A DNA stretch of 64,000 nucleotides from Albimonas marina (GCF_029223255.1 NZ_JARHUC010000001.1:792470-856469); one strand, 5' to 3'. Positions 44,679 to 54,394 are shown, numbered from the stretch's first letter. Numbers and translations: made by a program. Notes: a model not told the origin generated them from the letters alone.

Positions 44679-44856
44679 GTCGTGGCCCTGGCTGCGTCGT
44701 TCGGCGCTCCTGATTGCAGGACGTGTGCGTGAGGTCAAGTCGCGGGGGCCGACGGCGCGGTCTCGGACGCCGCCTGCGCGGGCGGCGCCCCGTTTCGGTT
44801 CAGGGGGCATTCATTAGTGGGGCGGAAATGCGGCGCGCGGGCCGGGGCAGGCCGCG

Positions 44857-45621
44857 TCAGCGCGGCATCAGCTCCCCGGGCGGGTCGAAGCGGACGTCGC
44901 CCATCTCGGCGTCGTAGCGCTCGATCGCCAGCGCGGTGACGTCGAGCGAGGGGTCGGCGGCGGCGAGCGCGCTGGCGTCCAGCAGGACCAGGGCGCCGGT
45001 CTCCCGGCGCAGGGCCTCGAGCACGCGGGGCAGGGCCGAGGCGAGGGCCTGGCGGGCCTCCTGCGTGAACTTCTGGAACAGGGCGCGACGCTCCTGCCCG
45101 GCGGCGCGCTCGGCCTTCACCTTGCGGTCGAACTCGCGGGCGCGGGCGTCGAACTGCTCGGGCGGAAGCGTGGGCTTCAGGCGGGTGAGCTCCTGCTCCT
45201 CGACCTGCAGCTCGGTCTTCACGCGCTCGAGCTCGGCGGTGACGCGCTCCAGCGTCTCGCGCTCGGTCTCCTGCAGGGCGCGGGCGGCGGCGGAGTTCTC
45301 GAGCACGGCCTGCCGGTTGACGATCAGGATCGGGCTGCGCGGAACCGCCGGGCGCGCCTGTCGCAGGGGCCCGGCGGCCGGCGGGGCGACCGGCGCAGGC
45401 GTCGTCTGGGAGGGAGAGGTCGGCGAGGGCGCCGTCTGGGCGGGCGCCCCGGGCGTGAAGCTGGGGGCGGGCGCGACGGGCGGCGCCGGGGCCTCGCCCT
45501 GCGCGGGGGCGGCGCCGTCTTCGGGCTGCTGCGCCCCGGCGGGGGCGCAGACCAGCATGAGCGCCGCGCCCGCCCGGGCGAGGGCGGCGGCCGCGCGCCG
45601 CGATGCCGGGCGCGCGGACAC
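44857..45621 (-). CDS. OmpH/Skp family periplasmic chaperone
   Basis: A 254-residue exported protein. After a signal peptide (ALARAGAALMLVCAPAGA) comes a proline-rich region of about 80 residues, not usual for Skp. The conserved start strand SPILIVNRQAVLENSAAARALQ follows, then a long coiled coil (residues about 125-200), as in Skp tentacles that hold unfolded outer-membrane proteins. I choose the GTG at 45621, two bases after the bamA stop, because no ATG precedes the signal peptide; coupling to bamA is likely. The order bamA-ompH-fabZ-lpxA is typical except that lpxD is absent. Confidence 0.88.
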   Translation of the reverse strand: MSARPASRRAAAALARAGAALMLVCAPAGAQQPEDGAAPAQGEAPAPPVAPAPSFTPGAPAQTAPSPTSPSQTTPAPVAPPAAGPLRQARPAVPRSPILIVNRQAVLENSAAARALQETERETLERVTAELERVKTELQVEEQELTRLKPTLPPEQFDARAREFDRKVKAERAAGQERRALFQKFTQEARQALASALPRVLEALRRETGALVLLDASALAAADPSLDVTALAIERYDAEMGDVRFDPPGELMPR

Positions 45622-45623
45622 GA

Positions 45624-48122
45624 TCAGAACCGCGTGCCGACCGTGAAGCGGAAGAACTCGCGGTTGTCGCTGTCCTCGTAGGCCAGCGGGTAGGCGAAGT
45701 TGAAGCGCAGCGGACCGAAGGCGCTGTCGACGTAGAGCGCCGCGCCCACCGCCGCGCGCAGCGACAGCGAGTCGTCGATGGTCACCGGCGGGCGGGAGCC
45801 GCGGTCCTTGTAGGTGGTCTGGTCCAGACCCCACAGGGTGCCGACGTCGGCGAAGACGCCGCCGTACATCCCGAACTCCTCCGGCAGGCCCAGCGGGAAG
45901 CTGAGGTCCGAGCGCACGACCGCGTAGTAGTTGCCGCCCAGCGCGTCGTCGCGGGTGTAGTTGAAGCGCTTGATCGGCTTCTGCGGCTTGCCCGTGGCCG
46001 GGTCGATGCGCACGAAGGAGGTGGTCGAGTCGTCCCGCGGGCCGATGCCGGCGGTGCCGAAGCCGCGGAAGCGGTCGCCGCCCAGGAAGAAGCGGTCGGT
46101 CACGCGGACGTCGCCGTTGGCCGAGAAGATCGCGCCGGCCTCGGCCTCGATCGAGGCGATGACCTCGTCGTCGAAGAAGCCGGTGTAGGCCTTCGCCCGG
46201 GCGACGGAGCGGCTGAACACGGTCGAGCCGCCCATCGCGGTCACGTCCTCGCTCAGCTCGACCACGTAGCCCGACGACGGCTCCACCGGGTCGTTGCGCT
46301 TGTCCAGCGTCCAGGTGGCGCCGACGCCCATGTAGAACTCGTCGCCCTCGTCCGCCTTGATCGCGGGGGAGGCGTAGCGCAGCACGTCGCGGATCTCGTC
46401 CTGCGACAGGCGGAGGCGGGTCTGCAGCCGCTGATCCTCGCCCACCGGGAACTCCAGGTAGGGCAGGAACTGGAGGCGCGTCTCCTTGTACGACGAATAG
46501 TCGGTGCGGTCGTCGCGCAGCCAGCCCACGTCGAAGCCGCCGGTCAGGTCGCGGTCGAGCAGGCGCGGCTCCTCGAACAGCAGGCGGGCCTGCTGGGTGT
46601 CGCCCGAGATCGACAGCGAGGCGGAGACGAACTGCCCGCGGCCCAGGAAGTTGCGCTCGGAGACGGTGAGGTCGCCGATCGGGCCGTCGGCCGAGGAGAA
46701 GCCCACGCCGAAGGAGATCGAGCCGGTCAGCCGCTCCTCGACCTCGGTCTTGATCACGGCGCGGTCGTCGGCGGAGCCGCGCTCGGCGCGCACGTTCACC
46801 GTCTCGAAGAAGCCCAGGTCGCGCAGGCGGGCGCGGGCCTGCTGGATCTCCTGCGCGTTGTAGGCGTCGCCCTCGGCCATGTTGAACTCGCGCCGGATGA
46901 CGCGGTCGAGGGTGCGGGTGTTGCCCTCGATGTCGATGCGCTCGACGTAGACGCGCGGGCCCTCGGCCACCTCGAGCGTCACGCCGATCACCCGGTTCTC
47001 GACGTCCTTGTCCGCGCGCGGGCGCACGTCGACGAAGGCGTAGCCCTGCTGGCCGAGCTGGAAGATCAGGTTGTCGATCGCCTTGTCGACGTCGGAGATC
47101 GAGTAGGTCTCCCCCGGCTCCATCGGGAAGATCTCGGTGAAGCTCTCGGGGTCGACGCCGGGGATGCGGACGTCGAGGCCGAGGTCGCCGAAGGTGTACT
47201 GCTCGCCTTCAGACACGGTGAAGGTGATCAGGAAGTCCTCGCGGTCGGCCGCGAGCTCGGCGGTGGCCGAGAGCACCTCGAAGTCCGCGTAGCCGTGATC
47301 GAGGTAGTACCGGCGCAGCAGCTCCTTGTCGTACTCCATCCGGTCGGGATCGTAGGTGCCGGTGGAGAAGATCCACGCCAGCAGGCCGTTCTCGCGGGTC
47401 TGGATGGCGCCGCGCAGGCGGCTGTCGGAGAAGGCCTGGTTGCCCACGAAGTCGATCGAGCGGATGCCGGTGGGCTCGCCCTCGTCGATCTCGAACACCA
47501 GGTCCACGCGGTTGTTGTCGCGCTCGATGATCACCGGCTCGACGGTGGCGCCGTAGCGCCCGGCGCGGCGGTAGAGGTCGAGCAGGGTCTGCGCGTCGCG
47601 GTCGGCGGTGGCCTTGGAGAAGGCCGCGCGCGAGGCCGAGACGACCGAGCCCATCAGCACGTCGTCCTCGAGCTCGTCGTTGCCCTCGAAGGTGACGAGG
47701 TTGATGTAGGGCGCCTCGCGCACCTGCACGAGCAGGCCGTCGGCCAGCGGCGAGATGGTGACGTCCTGGAACAGGCCGGTGTCGAGCAGGCGGCGCAGGG
47801 ATTCGTTGATCTGCGCGGCGGTGGCGGGCTCGCCCTCCTGCACGGTCATGTAGGCCTTGATGGTCGCGTCGTCGACGCGCTGCGCCCCCTCGACCAGGAT
47901 CTGGTTCACGCGGGGCACCACGGCGGCGTCCTGGGCCGCGGCGGGGGCGGCCATGGACAGGAGGGCCGCGGTCGAGACCGTCGCGGTCAGCGCGCCGACC
48001 GGCAGCGCGGCCGCCAGCGTGGCGGCGATCGCCGGGGCCCGGAGCCTCCGTCCCGCGTCGCCAGGACGTCCAGACGTGGTCCGTCCGCCGCGCCGCGCCG
48101 TCGTGCTCCGCTGTGCCGCCAT
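45624..48122 (-). CDS. bamA: Outer membrane protein assembly factor BamA
   Basis: An 832-residue Omp85 protein that inserts beta-barrels into the outer membrane. A long alanine-rich signal region (residues about 1-68) precedes five POTRA domains (about 75-420), the first beginning VNQILVEGAQRVDDATIKAYM. The barrel follows, with DRFRGFGTAGIGPRD near 700-715 as the conserved lid-loop motif, and the chain ends in the phenylalanine-terminal strand RFTVGTRF. The ATG at 48122 is chosen over 48236 because the signal sequence follows directly. The usual upstream rseP and dxr genes are not here; a hydrolase gene lies upstream instead. Confidence 0.95.
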   Translation of the reverse strand: MAAQRSTTARRGGRTTSGRPGDAGRRLRAPAIAATLAAALPVGALTATVSTAALLSMAAPAAAQDAAVVPRVNQILVEGAQRVDDATIKAYMTVQEGEPATAAQINESLRRLLDTGLFQDVTISPLADGLLVQVREAPYINLVTFEGNDELEDDVLMGSVVSASRAAFSKATADRDAQTLLDLYRRAGRYGATVEPVIIERDNNRVDLVFEIDEGEPTGIRSIDFVGNQAFSDSRLRGAIQTRENGLLAWIFSTGTYDPDRMEYDKELLRRYYLDHGYADFEVLSATAELAADREDFLITFTVSEGEQYTFGDLGLDVRIPGVDPESFTEIFPMEPGETYSISDVDKAIDNLIFQLGQQGYAFVDVRPRADKDVENRVIGVTLEVAEGPRVYVERIDIEGNTRTLDRVIRREFNMAEGDAYNAQEIQQARARLRDLGFFETVNVRAERGSADDRAVIKTEVEERLTGSISFGVGFSSADGPIGDLTVSERNFLGRGQFVSASLSISGDTQQARLLFEEPRLLDRDLTGGFDVGWLRDDRTDYSSYKETRLQFLPYLEFPVGEDQRLQTRLRLSQDEIRDVLRYASPAIKADEGDEFYMGVGATWTLDKRNDPVEPSSGYVVELSEDVTAMGGSTVFSRSVARAKAYTGFFDDEVIASIEAEAGAIFSANGDVRVTDRFFLGGDRFRGFGTAGIGPRDDSTTSFVRIDPATGKPQKPIKRFNYTRDDALGGNYYAVVRSDLSFPLGLPEEFGMYGGVFADVGTLWGLDQTTYKDRGSRPPVTIDDSLSLRAAVGAALYVDSAFGPLRFNFAYPLAYEDSDNREFFRFTVGTRF

Positions 48123-48354
48123 GTCGATGCTCTCCGCCTCGTTCCGGCCCGGCCGGTCCGTTGGGGTGGACGGGTCCGGGTCGCTCCCCTTTAGATCGGA
48201 TTCGAGGGCGGGGTCAAAGGCGTCGCTGCGGCGCATCGTGCGGCCGCGACGTCGCCGCCGCCCGTCGTCGCGCGCAAGCCCCGGCGGGCGCCGCCTGTCG
48301 GAGACGGGCCCCGCGGTGCGGGCGGCCTTGCAGGGTTGCGCGCAGGCCCGGCGG

Positions 48355-49377
48355 TCAGAGGCCGCGCGCGTGCAGGAAATCGTCGATCGCCTGCCAGACG
48401 GGGGCGCCGACGGGACCGTCGGGATCCTCCATCAACGTCTCGTGACGACCTTGCCGGATCTCGGCCAGCGTCGCCTCGCCGCGCGAGCGGGCGGCATGGG
48501 CGCGGATCGGTTCGGGGTCGACCACCGCCTCGTCCGAGCCCAGCAGCAGCAGGCGCGGCACGCCGGCGGGGTCGGCGCGCGACAGGGCCGCGGTCTCGGC
48601 GAAGGCGGCGTCGACCCAGCCGAAGGTCGGCGAGGCGAGCGTGAGCTCGCGGTGCGCCTTCGCCTGGGCGACGAAGCGGTCCCAGTGACGCTCGTCGGTG
48701 GTCAGGACGTTGTTTCTGAAAGGTTCGTCGAGGACGTAGGTCGAGTCCGCGGGCCCGGGCCGGGCGGCGCGCCGGGCGAAGCCCAGCCGGGCCGCGAGCC
48801 GGGCGAGCGGGCGGGCGAAGAGCGCGGCGCCCCCGAGGCTGAGGCCCCACATCGGCGCCGAGAAGATCGCCGCCGCGGGCGCGTGCTCGCCCGTCAGCGC
48901 CCCGTCATGGATCGCGCGCAGGCCGATGCAGCCGCCCATCGAATGGCACAGCAGCACGCGCGGGCCGGGATGGGCCGCGACCTCGGGCCAGCCCAGCAGG
49001 GCGCGGACGTCGGCCTGGAACTCGGCGAAGCGCCCGACATGGCCCAGCCGGGGCACGGCGCGGTCCGACAGGCCCTGGCCGCGCCAGTCCAGCGAGGCGA
49101 CGGCGAAGCCGCGGGCGCGCAGCCGCGCCACCACGCCCGCGTATTTCTCGAGATACTCGGTGCGCCCCGGGAACAGCAGGACGAGGCCGCGGTCCGCGCC
49201 GTCGTCGCCGGGCGCGCGCCACAGCGCGGCGCGCAGCCGGGGCGCGCCGCCGGGGCCGCGCGGCGCGCGCAGCCAGACGCAGGCGTCGGGCGCGGGAGGG
49301 CCCGCGGCGTCCGCGAACCAGGGCGCCGCGCCCTCGACCTGCGTGGTCCCCGCGCCGTCCTGCGCGCTGCGGCCCAT
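48355..49377 (-). CDS. Alpha/beta hydrolase, monoacylglycerol lipase-like
   Basis: A 340-residue serine hydrolase of the lysophospholipase / serine aminopeptidase S33 group. The nucleophile elbow is CHSMGGCIG near residues 142-150, the acid is probably in LGSDEAVVDPE near 282, and the histidine is in QGRHETLMED near 310. GRTEYLEKYAGVV and SLDWRGQGLSDR mark the fold's start. These enzymes cleave monoacylglycerols or lysophospholipids in the cytoplasm or at the membrane. It starts three bases after the stop of the SCP2 gene, suggesting a two-gene lipid unit. Confidence 0.9.
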   Translation of the reverse strand: MGRSAQDGAGTTQVEGAAPWFADAAGPPAPDACVWLRAPRGPGGAPRLRAALWRAPGDDGADRGLVLLFPGRTEYLEKYAGVVARLRARGFAVASLDWRGQGLSDRAVPRLGHVGRFAEFQADVRALLGWPEVAAHPGPRVLLCHSMGGCIGLRAIHDGALTGEHAPAAAIFSAPMWGLSLGGAALFARPLARLAARLGFARRAARPGPADSTYVLDEPFRNNVLTTDERHWDRFVAQAKAHRELTLASPTFGWVDAAFAETAALSRADPAGVPRLLLLGSDEAVVDPEPIRAHAARSRGEATLAEIRQGRHETLMEDPDGPVGAPVWQAIDDFLHARGL

Positions 49378-49380
49378 GGC

Positions 49381-49671
49381 TCAGGCCAGCAGCGAGCTGA
49401 GCGCCATCGCCTTCGACATGTCGCCGTCCACCTTCAGGCGGCCGGACATGAAGGCCGAGGTCGGGCTCAGGTCGCCCGAGACCAGGCCGCGGAAGGTGTC
49501 CTCGTCGGCCGAGATCACGCAGTCGGCGTCGGAGTCGTCCTGGGTGACCTCGTCGCCCTCGACCCGCAGGGCGCCCACGCCCTCGATGTCGAACTTGACC
49601 GAGCCGTCGATGGACTGGCCGTTGAGGCGGCTCTTCAGCTCCTCGGCGGCGGCGGAGATGGTTTCGCTCAT
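49381..49671 (-). CDS. SCP2 sterol-binding domain protein
   Basis: A 96-residue protein consisting of a single SCP2 domain, a small alpha/beta fold with a hydrophobic lipid-binding tunnel. Recognisable parts are GSVKFDIEGVGALRV, the acidic turn DDSDADCVISADEDTFRGLVSG, and FMSGRLKVDGDMSKAMALSSLL, which is the family's C-terminal helix. The ATG at 49671 is preceded by GGGGGAAACC on the minus strand. It likely carries acyl or isoprenoid lipids for the adjacent hydrolase, which is inference from the three-base spacing. Confidence 0.92.
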   Translation of the reverse strand: MSETISAAAEELKSRLNGQSIDGSVKFDIEGVGALRVEGDEVTQDDSDADCVISADEDTFRGLVSGDLSPTSAFMSGRLKVDGDMSKAMALSSLLA

Positions 49672-49811
49672 CTGGTTTCCCCCTTCGGGTGGTGGCTGAG
49701 GTCGTGTTTCGACCGCCGCGCGATCACATCGCGGCGAGGATGGCTCGTTTCGGAGCGTCTGCGCCCCGCCCGCGCTTCGCATTTCGCACGGAGAGCGCTA
49801 AAGTGTCATGC

Positions 49812-50537
49812 ATGACGCGAAGGTCAAACCGTTCCCTTGCGGCCCCTCGCGCGATGGCCTCGGCCCTCGCGATGGGCGCCGTCGCGTCCGCAGGCCTGTG
49901 GGCGCTGACGGACGTCTCGCCCGCGCACGCGCAGACGATGCAGGACGTGCTGCCGGCGCCCGGCGCCCGGCCCGCGCCCGAACAGCGGCCCGAATCGCCC
50001 CCCGCCGACGCCTCGGCGTCCGAGGCGCCGGCGCCCGATCTCTCGACCGAAGCGGGGCGGGCCGCGCGGCTCGACCAGCTCTTCGCCGACCTGCCGCTGG
50101 TGGACGACGTGCAGGCCGAGAAGATGGAGGCCGAGATCCAGCGCCTGTGGGCGCGCTCGGGCTCCGACACCATGGACCTTATCCTGACCCGCGGGCGCAT
50201 CGCGCTGGAGCGGGACGAGGTGGTGAAGGCCCTGCACCATTTCACCGCCGTCACCGATCACGATCCGGAGTTCGCCGAGGGCTGGAACATGCGGGCGACC
50301 GCGTTCTTCATCCATGGCGACCTGGGCATGGCGCTCTCGGACATCGAACGCGTCCTGGCGCTGGAGCCGCGGCACTACGGCGCCCTGTCCGGCCTGGGCG
50401 TGATCCTCGAGCAGATCGGCCGCGAAGCCGACGCGCTGGCCGCGTTCCGGGAGGCGCAGCGCGTCAATCCGCATCTCGAGAACGTCGAAGAAGCGATCGA
50501 ACGCCTTGCCCACAGGGTCGACGGACGCGATATCTGA
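49812..50537 (+). CDS. Tetratricopeptide repeat protein, exported
   Basis: A 241-residue protein with a signal peptide (MASALAMGAVASAGLWAL, cleavage near PAHA). A proline/alanine-rich linker (residues about 42-75) and two to three TPR units follow (about 110-225): IALERDEVVKALHHFTAVTD, DPEFAEGWNMRATAFFIHGD and EPRHYGALSGLGVILEQIGR. TPRs bind partner proteins, and many such periplasmic TPR proteins are of unknown role. The ATG at 49812 is used because the basic n-region begins there. The gene is divergent from the SCP2 gene. Confidence 0.88.
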   Translation: MTRRSNRSLAAPRAMASALAMGAVASAGLWALTDVSPAHAQTMQDVLPAPGARPAPEQRPESPPADASASEAPAPDLSTEAGRAARLDQLFADLPLVDDVQAEKMEAEIQRLWARSGSDTMDLILTRGRIALERDEVVKALHHFTAVTDHDPEFAEGWNMRATAFFIHGDLGMALSDIERVLALEPRHYGALSGLGVILEQIGREADALAAFREAQRVNPHLENVEEAIERLAHRVDGRDI

Positions 50538-50675
50538 GGCGTCGGCCCCAGCCCCCCGCCGGCCCCGATCCGCCCTCCCGTCCGGGCGCCGCGTCATGCA
50601 CGCGGCTTGACGCGCGGCCCCCGCCGCGTCGAACTGGCCCGGATTGATCGCGAAACCGTCGCCGGCCCCGGCTTC

Positions 50676-53600
50676 ATGGGGGCCGACGCGCCCCCGGAGA
50701 CCCGACGCGTGCTCGACGCCTCCGCCCCGACCCAACGCACCGCCCACCCGCGCGACGGGACGGTGACCGCGGTTCTCGGCCCCACCAACACCGGCAAGAC
50801 CCACTACGCGATCGAGCGGATGCTGGCGCATCGCACGGGCGTGATGGGCCTGCCGCTGCGCCTGCTGGCGCGCGAGGTCTACGACAAGATCGTGGCCCTG
50901 CGCGGCCCCTCGGTCGTGGCGCTGGTGACGGGCGAGGAGAAGATCGCCCCGCCCCGCGCCCAGTACTGGGTGTGCACGGTCGAGGCGATGCCGACCGAGA
51001 TCGGCGCCGATTTCCTCGCCGTGGACGAGATCCAGCTCTGCGCCGACCCGGAGCGGGGCCATGTCTTCACCGACCGCCTGCTGAACGCCCGCGGCCTGCA
51101 CGAGACGCTGTTCCTGGGCTCCGATTCCATGCGCGGCGCCATCGGGGCGCTGATCCCGCGGGCGAAGTTCCTGCGGCGGGAGCGGTTCTCGAAGCTCTCC
51201 TACACGGGCGGCAAGAAGCTGAGCCGGATGCCCTCGCGCTCGGCCGTGGTCAGCTTCTCGGTCGACTCGGTCTATGCGATCGCCGAGCTGATGCGCCGCC
51301 AGAAGGGGGGCGTGGCGGTGGTGATGGGCGCGCTGTCTCCGCGCACCCGCAACGCGCAGGTCGAGCTCTACCAGAACGGCGACGTCGAGCACCTGGTGGC
51401 GACCGACGCCATCGGCATGGGGCTGAACCTCGACGTCAACAACGTCTACTTCTCCTCCACCCGCAAGTTCGACGGCCGCGGCTTCCGCGAGCTGCGCCCC
51501 CACGAACTCGCCCAGATCGCCGGCCGGGCGGGGCGCTACAAGTCCGACGGAGCCTTCGGCGTGACCGGCGAGGCCGAGGCGCTGGACGCCGAGATCATCG
51601 AGGCGATCGAGGAGCATCGCTTCGCCCCCGTGCGTCGGCTGATGTGGCGCAACGCGCGCCTCGCCTTCGGCTCGGTCGACGCGCTGATCGGCAGCCTCGA
51701 GATGGCCCCGAACGAGCCCGGCCTGATGAAGGCGCGGGAGGCCGACGACCTCCAGACCCTCAAGGCGCTGGCCGAGGACGAGGAGATCCGCGCCATGGCC
51801 CGCGGCGGCCCGCAGGTGCGCCGGCTGTGGGAGGTCTGCCAGATCCCCGATTTCCGCAAGGTGTCGGAACGGGAGCACGCGGCGCTGGTGTCGCGGATTT
51901 ACCGGTTCCTCCTGTCCGAGCGCGGCGTTATACCCTCCGACTGGATGGCGGGCCGGATCCGCATGGTGGACCGGACCGACGGGGACATCGACGCGCTGTC
52001 GAAGCGGCTCGCGTTCATCCGCACCTGGACCTATGTGGCGCAGAGGCGCGACTGGGTCGAGGCGCCGGAGGAATGGCGCGCCGCCGCGCGGGACGTCGAG
52101 GACCGGTTGTCCGACGCGCTGCACGCGGCGCTGACAAAACGATTCGTCGACCGCCGCACGTCCGTGCTGATGCGGCGGTTGAAGCAAAAGGAGAGGCTGG
52201 TGGCCGAGGTGAACGAACAGGGCGAGGTGACGGCGGAGGGCCATGTGCTGGGCCGTCTCGACGGCTTCCGGTTCACGCCCGACCCCTCGGCGGAGGGGGA
52301 TGAGCTGAAGACCCTGCGCGCAGCCTCCACCCAGGCGCTGCAGGCCGAGTTCTCGCGCCGGGCGGACCGCTTCTACAACGCGCCCGACACCGAGATGGAC
52401 GTGACCGAGCAGGGCGGCCTGATGTGGGGCGACCTGGCGGTCGGGCGTCTGGCCAAGGGCGCCGACCACCTGAGCCCCTCGGTGGTGCCCTTCGTGGACG
52501 AGATGGCCGGCGACGACGCGCGCCAGAAGGTCGAGCGTCGGCTGACCCACTGGATCAACCGCCGCGTCGCCGCGCTGTTCGAGCCGCTGGTGAAGATGCG
52601 CGACGACGAGACCATGCAGGGGCTGGCGCGCGGCGTCGCCTTCCAGCTGGTCGAGTCGCTGGGCGTGATCCCGCGCCCGCAGATCGCCAAGGACGTGAAG
52701 GAGCTGGACCAGGACGGCCGCGCCCTGCTGCGCAAGCACGGCGTGCGCTTCGGCCAGCACACGATCTTCATGCCCGCCCTGCTGAAGCCCGCGCCCACCC
52801 GCCTGCGGCTGGTGCTGTGGGGCCTGTGGGACGAGCTGGACGACATCCCTTCGCCGCCGCCCCCGGGGCTGGTGACGATCCCCGCGCAGCCGGCGCCGGC
52901 GGGCTTCTGGCCGCGGGCGGGCTACCGCCTGGCGGGCGAGCGGGCGATTCGCATCGACATGCTGGAGCGGCTGGCGGACATGATCCGCAACCAGGATCAG
53001 CGCGGCGGCTTCGAGGCGACGGCGGACATGCTGTCGATCACCGGCTGCACGCTGGAGCAGTTCGCCGACCTGATGCAGGGCCTGGGCTACAAGGCCGAGA
53101 AGGGCGAGCGGCCCAAGCCCGCCGCCGTGCCCGAGGCCAAGCCGGCCGCCGCGCCCGCGCCCGCCGAGGAAGCGGCCGCCCCGACCGACGCGCCTGCCGC
53201 CGACGCCGCGCCCGCGGCCGAGCCCGGCGACGCGCCCGTGGCCGGCGCCGCCTCCGCCGACGCCGCGCCCGAGACCGCGGCGGAGGCGCCCGAGGCGAGC
53301 GCCGAGGTCGCCCCGGCCGGGCCCCCCGCCGAGGCGGCTCCGGCCGCCGAGGCGCCTGCGGACGAACCCGCCGCCGAAACCGCCGAGGCCGCGCCCGAGC
53401 CGGCCGCCGCGGAGGCGCCGGCCGCGTCCGAACCGGCCGCCGCGGACGCGCCGTCGGAGGGCGAGGCGGACGCCGCCGAGGCCCCGGCCGACGGCGAGGC
53501 GGAGCTGCAGACCTACTACGTCTTCACCTGGGCCCCGCGTCCGCGCGGCGGCGGGCGCGGCCCGCGCCGTCAGGGCGGCGGCGAGCGCCAGGGCGACGGC

Positions 53601-53855
53601 GGCGGCCCGCGCCAGGCGCGCGGCGACGGCGAGCACAAGGGCGGCGGCCGCGGCAAGGGCGGCGGCGGCGGACGCGGCCGCGACGGGGACGACAAGCCCC
53701 GCGGCAAGGGTCCGAAGGGCAAGGGCAAGGGCGGCCCGCGCGAGGAGCGTCCGCGCGAGTTCTCCTCGAGCCCGCCGCGCGACCGCCGTCGCAACGAGGT
53801 CGATCCCGACAACCCGTTCGCCGCGCTGATGGCGCTGAAGAACCGGGACGGATGA
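50676..53855 (+). CDS. SUV3-like DEAD/DEAH-type RNA helicase with disordered basic tail
   Basis: About 1059 residues. The helicase core has Walker A LGPTNTGKTHYAI near 34-46, Walker B AVDEIQLC near 115 (the DEIQ form typical of SUV3), VATDAIGMGLNLDV near 247, and motif VI QIAGRAGRYKSDG near 279. SUV3 unwinds RNA in the mitochondrial degradosome, and alphaproteobacterial homologues are its relatives. Residues about 810-945 are almost only A, P and E. The end (about 950-1030) is rich in G, R and K, an RGG-like RNA-binding tail. An ATG at 50676 is used; a TTG at 50607 is possible. The stop overlaps the next gene's ATG (ATGA). Confidence 0.92.
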   Translation: MGADAPPETRRVLDASAPTQRTAHPRDGTVTAVLGPTNTGKTHYAIERMLAHRTGVMGLPLRLLAREVYDKIVALRGPSVVALVTGEEKIAPPRAQYWVCTVEAMPTEIGADFLAVDEIQLCADPERGHVFTDRLLNARGLHETLFLGSDSMRGAIGALIPRAKFLRRERFSKLSYTGGKKLSRMPSRSAVVSFSVDSVYAIAELMRRQKGGVAVVMGALSPRTRNAQVELYQNGDVEHLVATDAIGMGLNLDVNNVYFSSTRKFDGRGFRELRPHELAQIAGRAGRYKSDGAFGVTGEAEALDAEIIEAIEEHRFAPVRRLMWRNARLAFGSVDALIGSLEMAPNEPGLMKAREADDLQTLKALAEDEEIRAMARGGPQVRRLWEVCQIPDFRKVSEREHAALVSRIYRFLLSERGVIPSDWMAGRIRMVDRTDGDIDALSKRLAFIRTWTYVAQRRDWVEAPEEWRAAARDVEDRLSDALHAALTKRFVDRRTSVLMRRLKQKERLVAEVNEQGEVTAEGHVLGRLDGFRFTPDPSAEGDELKTLRAASTQALQAEFSRRADRFYNAPDTEMDVTEQGGLMWGDLAVGRLAKGADHLSPSVVPFVDEMAGDDARQKVERRLTHWINRRVAALFEPLVKMRDDETMQGLARGVAFQLVESLGVIPRPQIAKDVKELDQDGRALLRKHGVRFGQHTIFMPALLKPAPTRLRLVLWGLWDELDDIPSPPPPGLVTIPAQPAPAGFWPRAGYRLAGERAIRIDMLERLADMIRNQDQRGGFEATADMLSITGCTLEQFADLMQGLGYKAEKGERPKPAAVPEAKPAAAPAPAEEAAAPTDAPAADAAPAAEPGDAPVAGAASADAAPETAAEAPEASAEVAPAGPPAEAAPAAEAPADEPAAETAEAAPEPAAAEAPAASEPAAADAPSEGEADAAEAPADGEAELQTYYVFTWAPRPRGGGRGPRRQGGGERQGDGGGPRQARGDGEHKGGGRGKGGGGGRGRDGDDKPRGKGPKGKGKGGPREERPREFSSSPPRDRRRNEVDPDNPFAALMALKNRDG

Positions 53856-54307
53856 CGGCCGCCGCGGCGGAGGTCTCCGATGCGGACGGGGGCGGCGCGC
53901 CGTCCCCGTCCGGCGCCGGCTCGGCCGGCCTGCGGCTCGACAAGTGGCTGTGGCATGCGCGCTTCGTGAAGTCGCGCAGCCTGGCGGCGAAGCTGGTCTC
54001 CGAATCCGGGGTGCGGGTGAACGGGACCCGCGCGTCCAAGCCCGCCGCCGCGGTGCGCCCCGGCGACGTGCTGACCTTCGTGCTGGGCCGTCACGTCCGC
54101 GTGATCCGCATCCTCGACCTGGGAACCCGCCGCGGCCCCGCGCCGGAGGCGCAGGCGCTCTACGACGATCTCGATCCGCCGGCGGCGCGGGCGGCCGAGC
54201 CCGATCCCGACGTCCCCGCCCCCGCGGCGGAGCGCGAGCGCGGCGCAGGGCGGCCCACCAAGGCCGAACGGCGGGCGCTGGACCGGCTGCGCGACGGCGA
54301 GGGCTGA
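53852..54307 (+). CDS. S4 domain RNA-binding protein (Hsp15-like)
   Basis: A 151-residue protein. The S4 domain lies near residues 27-90: LRLDKWLWHARFVKSRSLAA followed by SESGVRVNGTRASKPAAAVR and GDVLTF. This is the Hsp15 pattern; Hsp15 binds stalled 50S subunits carrying a nascent chain. The C-terminal tail (RPTKAERRALDRLRDGEG) is also common in the family. It is translationally coupled to the helicase gene by a four-base overlap, which argues for joint work on RNA or ribosomes. Confidence 0.93.
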   Translation: MTAAAAEVSDADGGGAPSPSGAGSAGLRLDKWLWHARFVKSRSLAAKLVSESGVRVNGTRASKPAAAVRPGDVLTFVLGRHVRVIRILDLGTRRGPAPEAQALYDDLDPPAARAAEPDPDVPAPAAERERGAGRPTKAERRALDRLRDGEG

Positions 54308-54394
54308 GCGCCCCGCACAAGCTTCCCGCGGGTCCTGTCGGGGCGGGAGTTCGACACCCCCGAAACGTTCAATCCGGCATTTCACCGGGACGCC

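Noticed and set aside
49824..54320. Long minus-strand open frame of about 1500 codons opposite the TPR, helicase and S4 genes
   Set aside because: Low-complexity translation without motifs; the plus strand encodes recognisable helicase motifs and overlapping starts.
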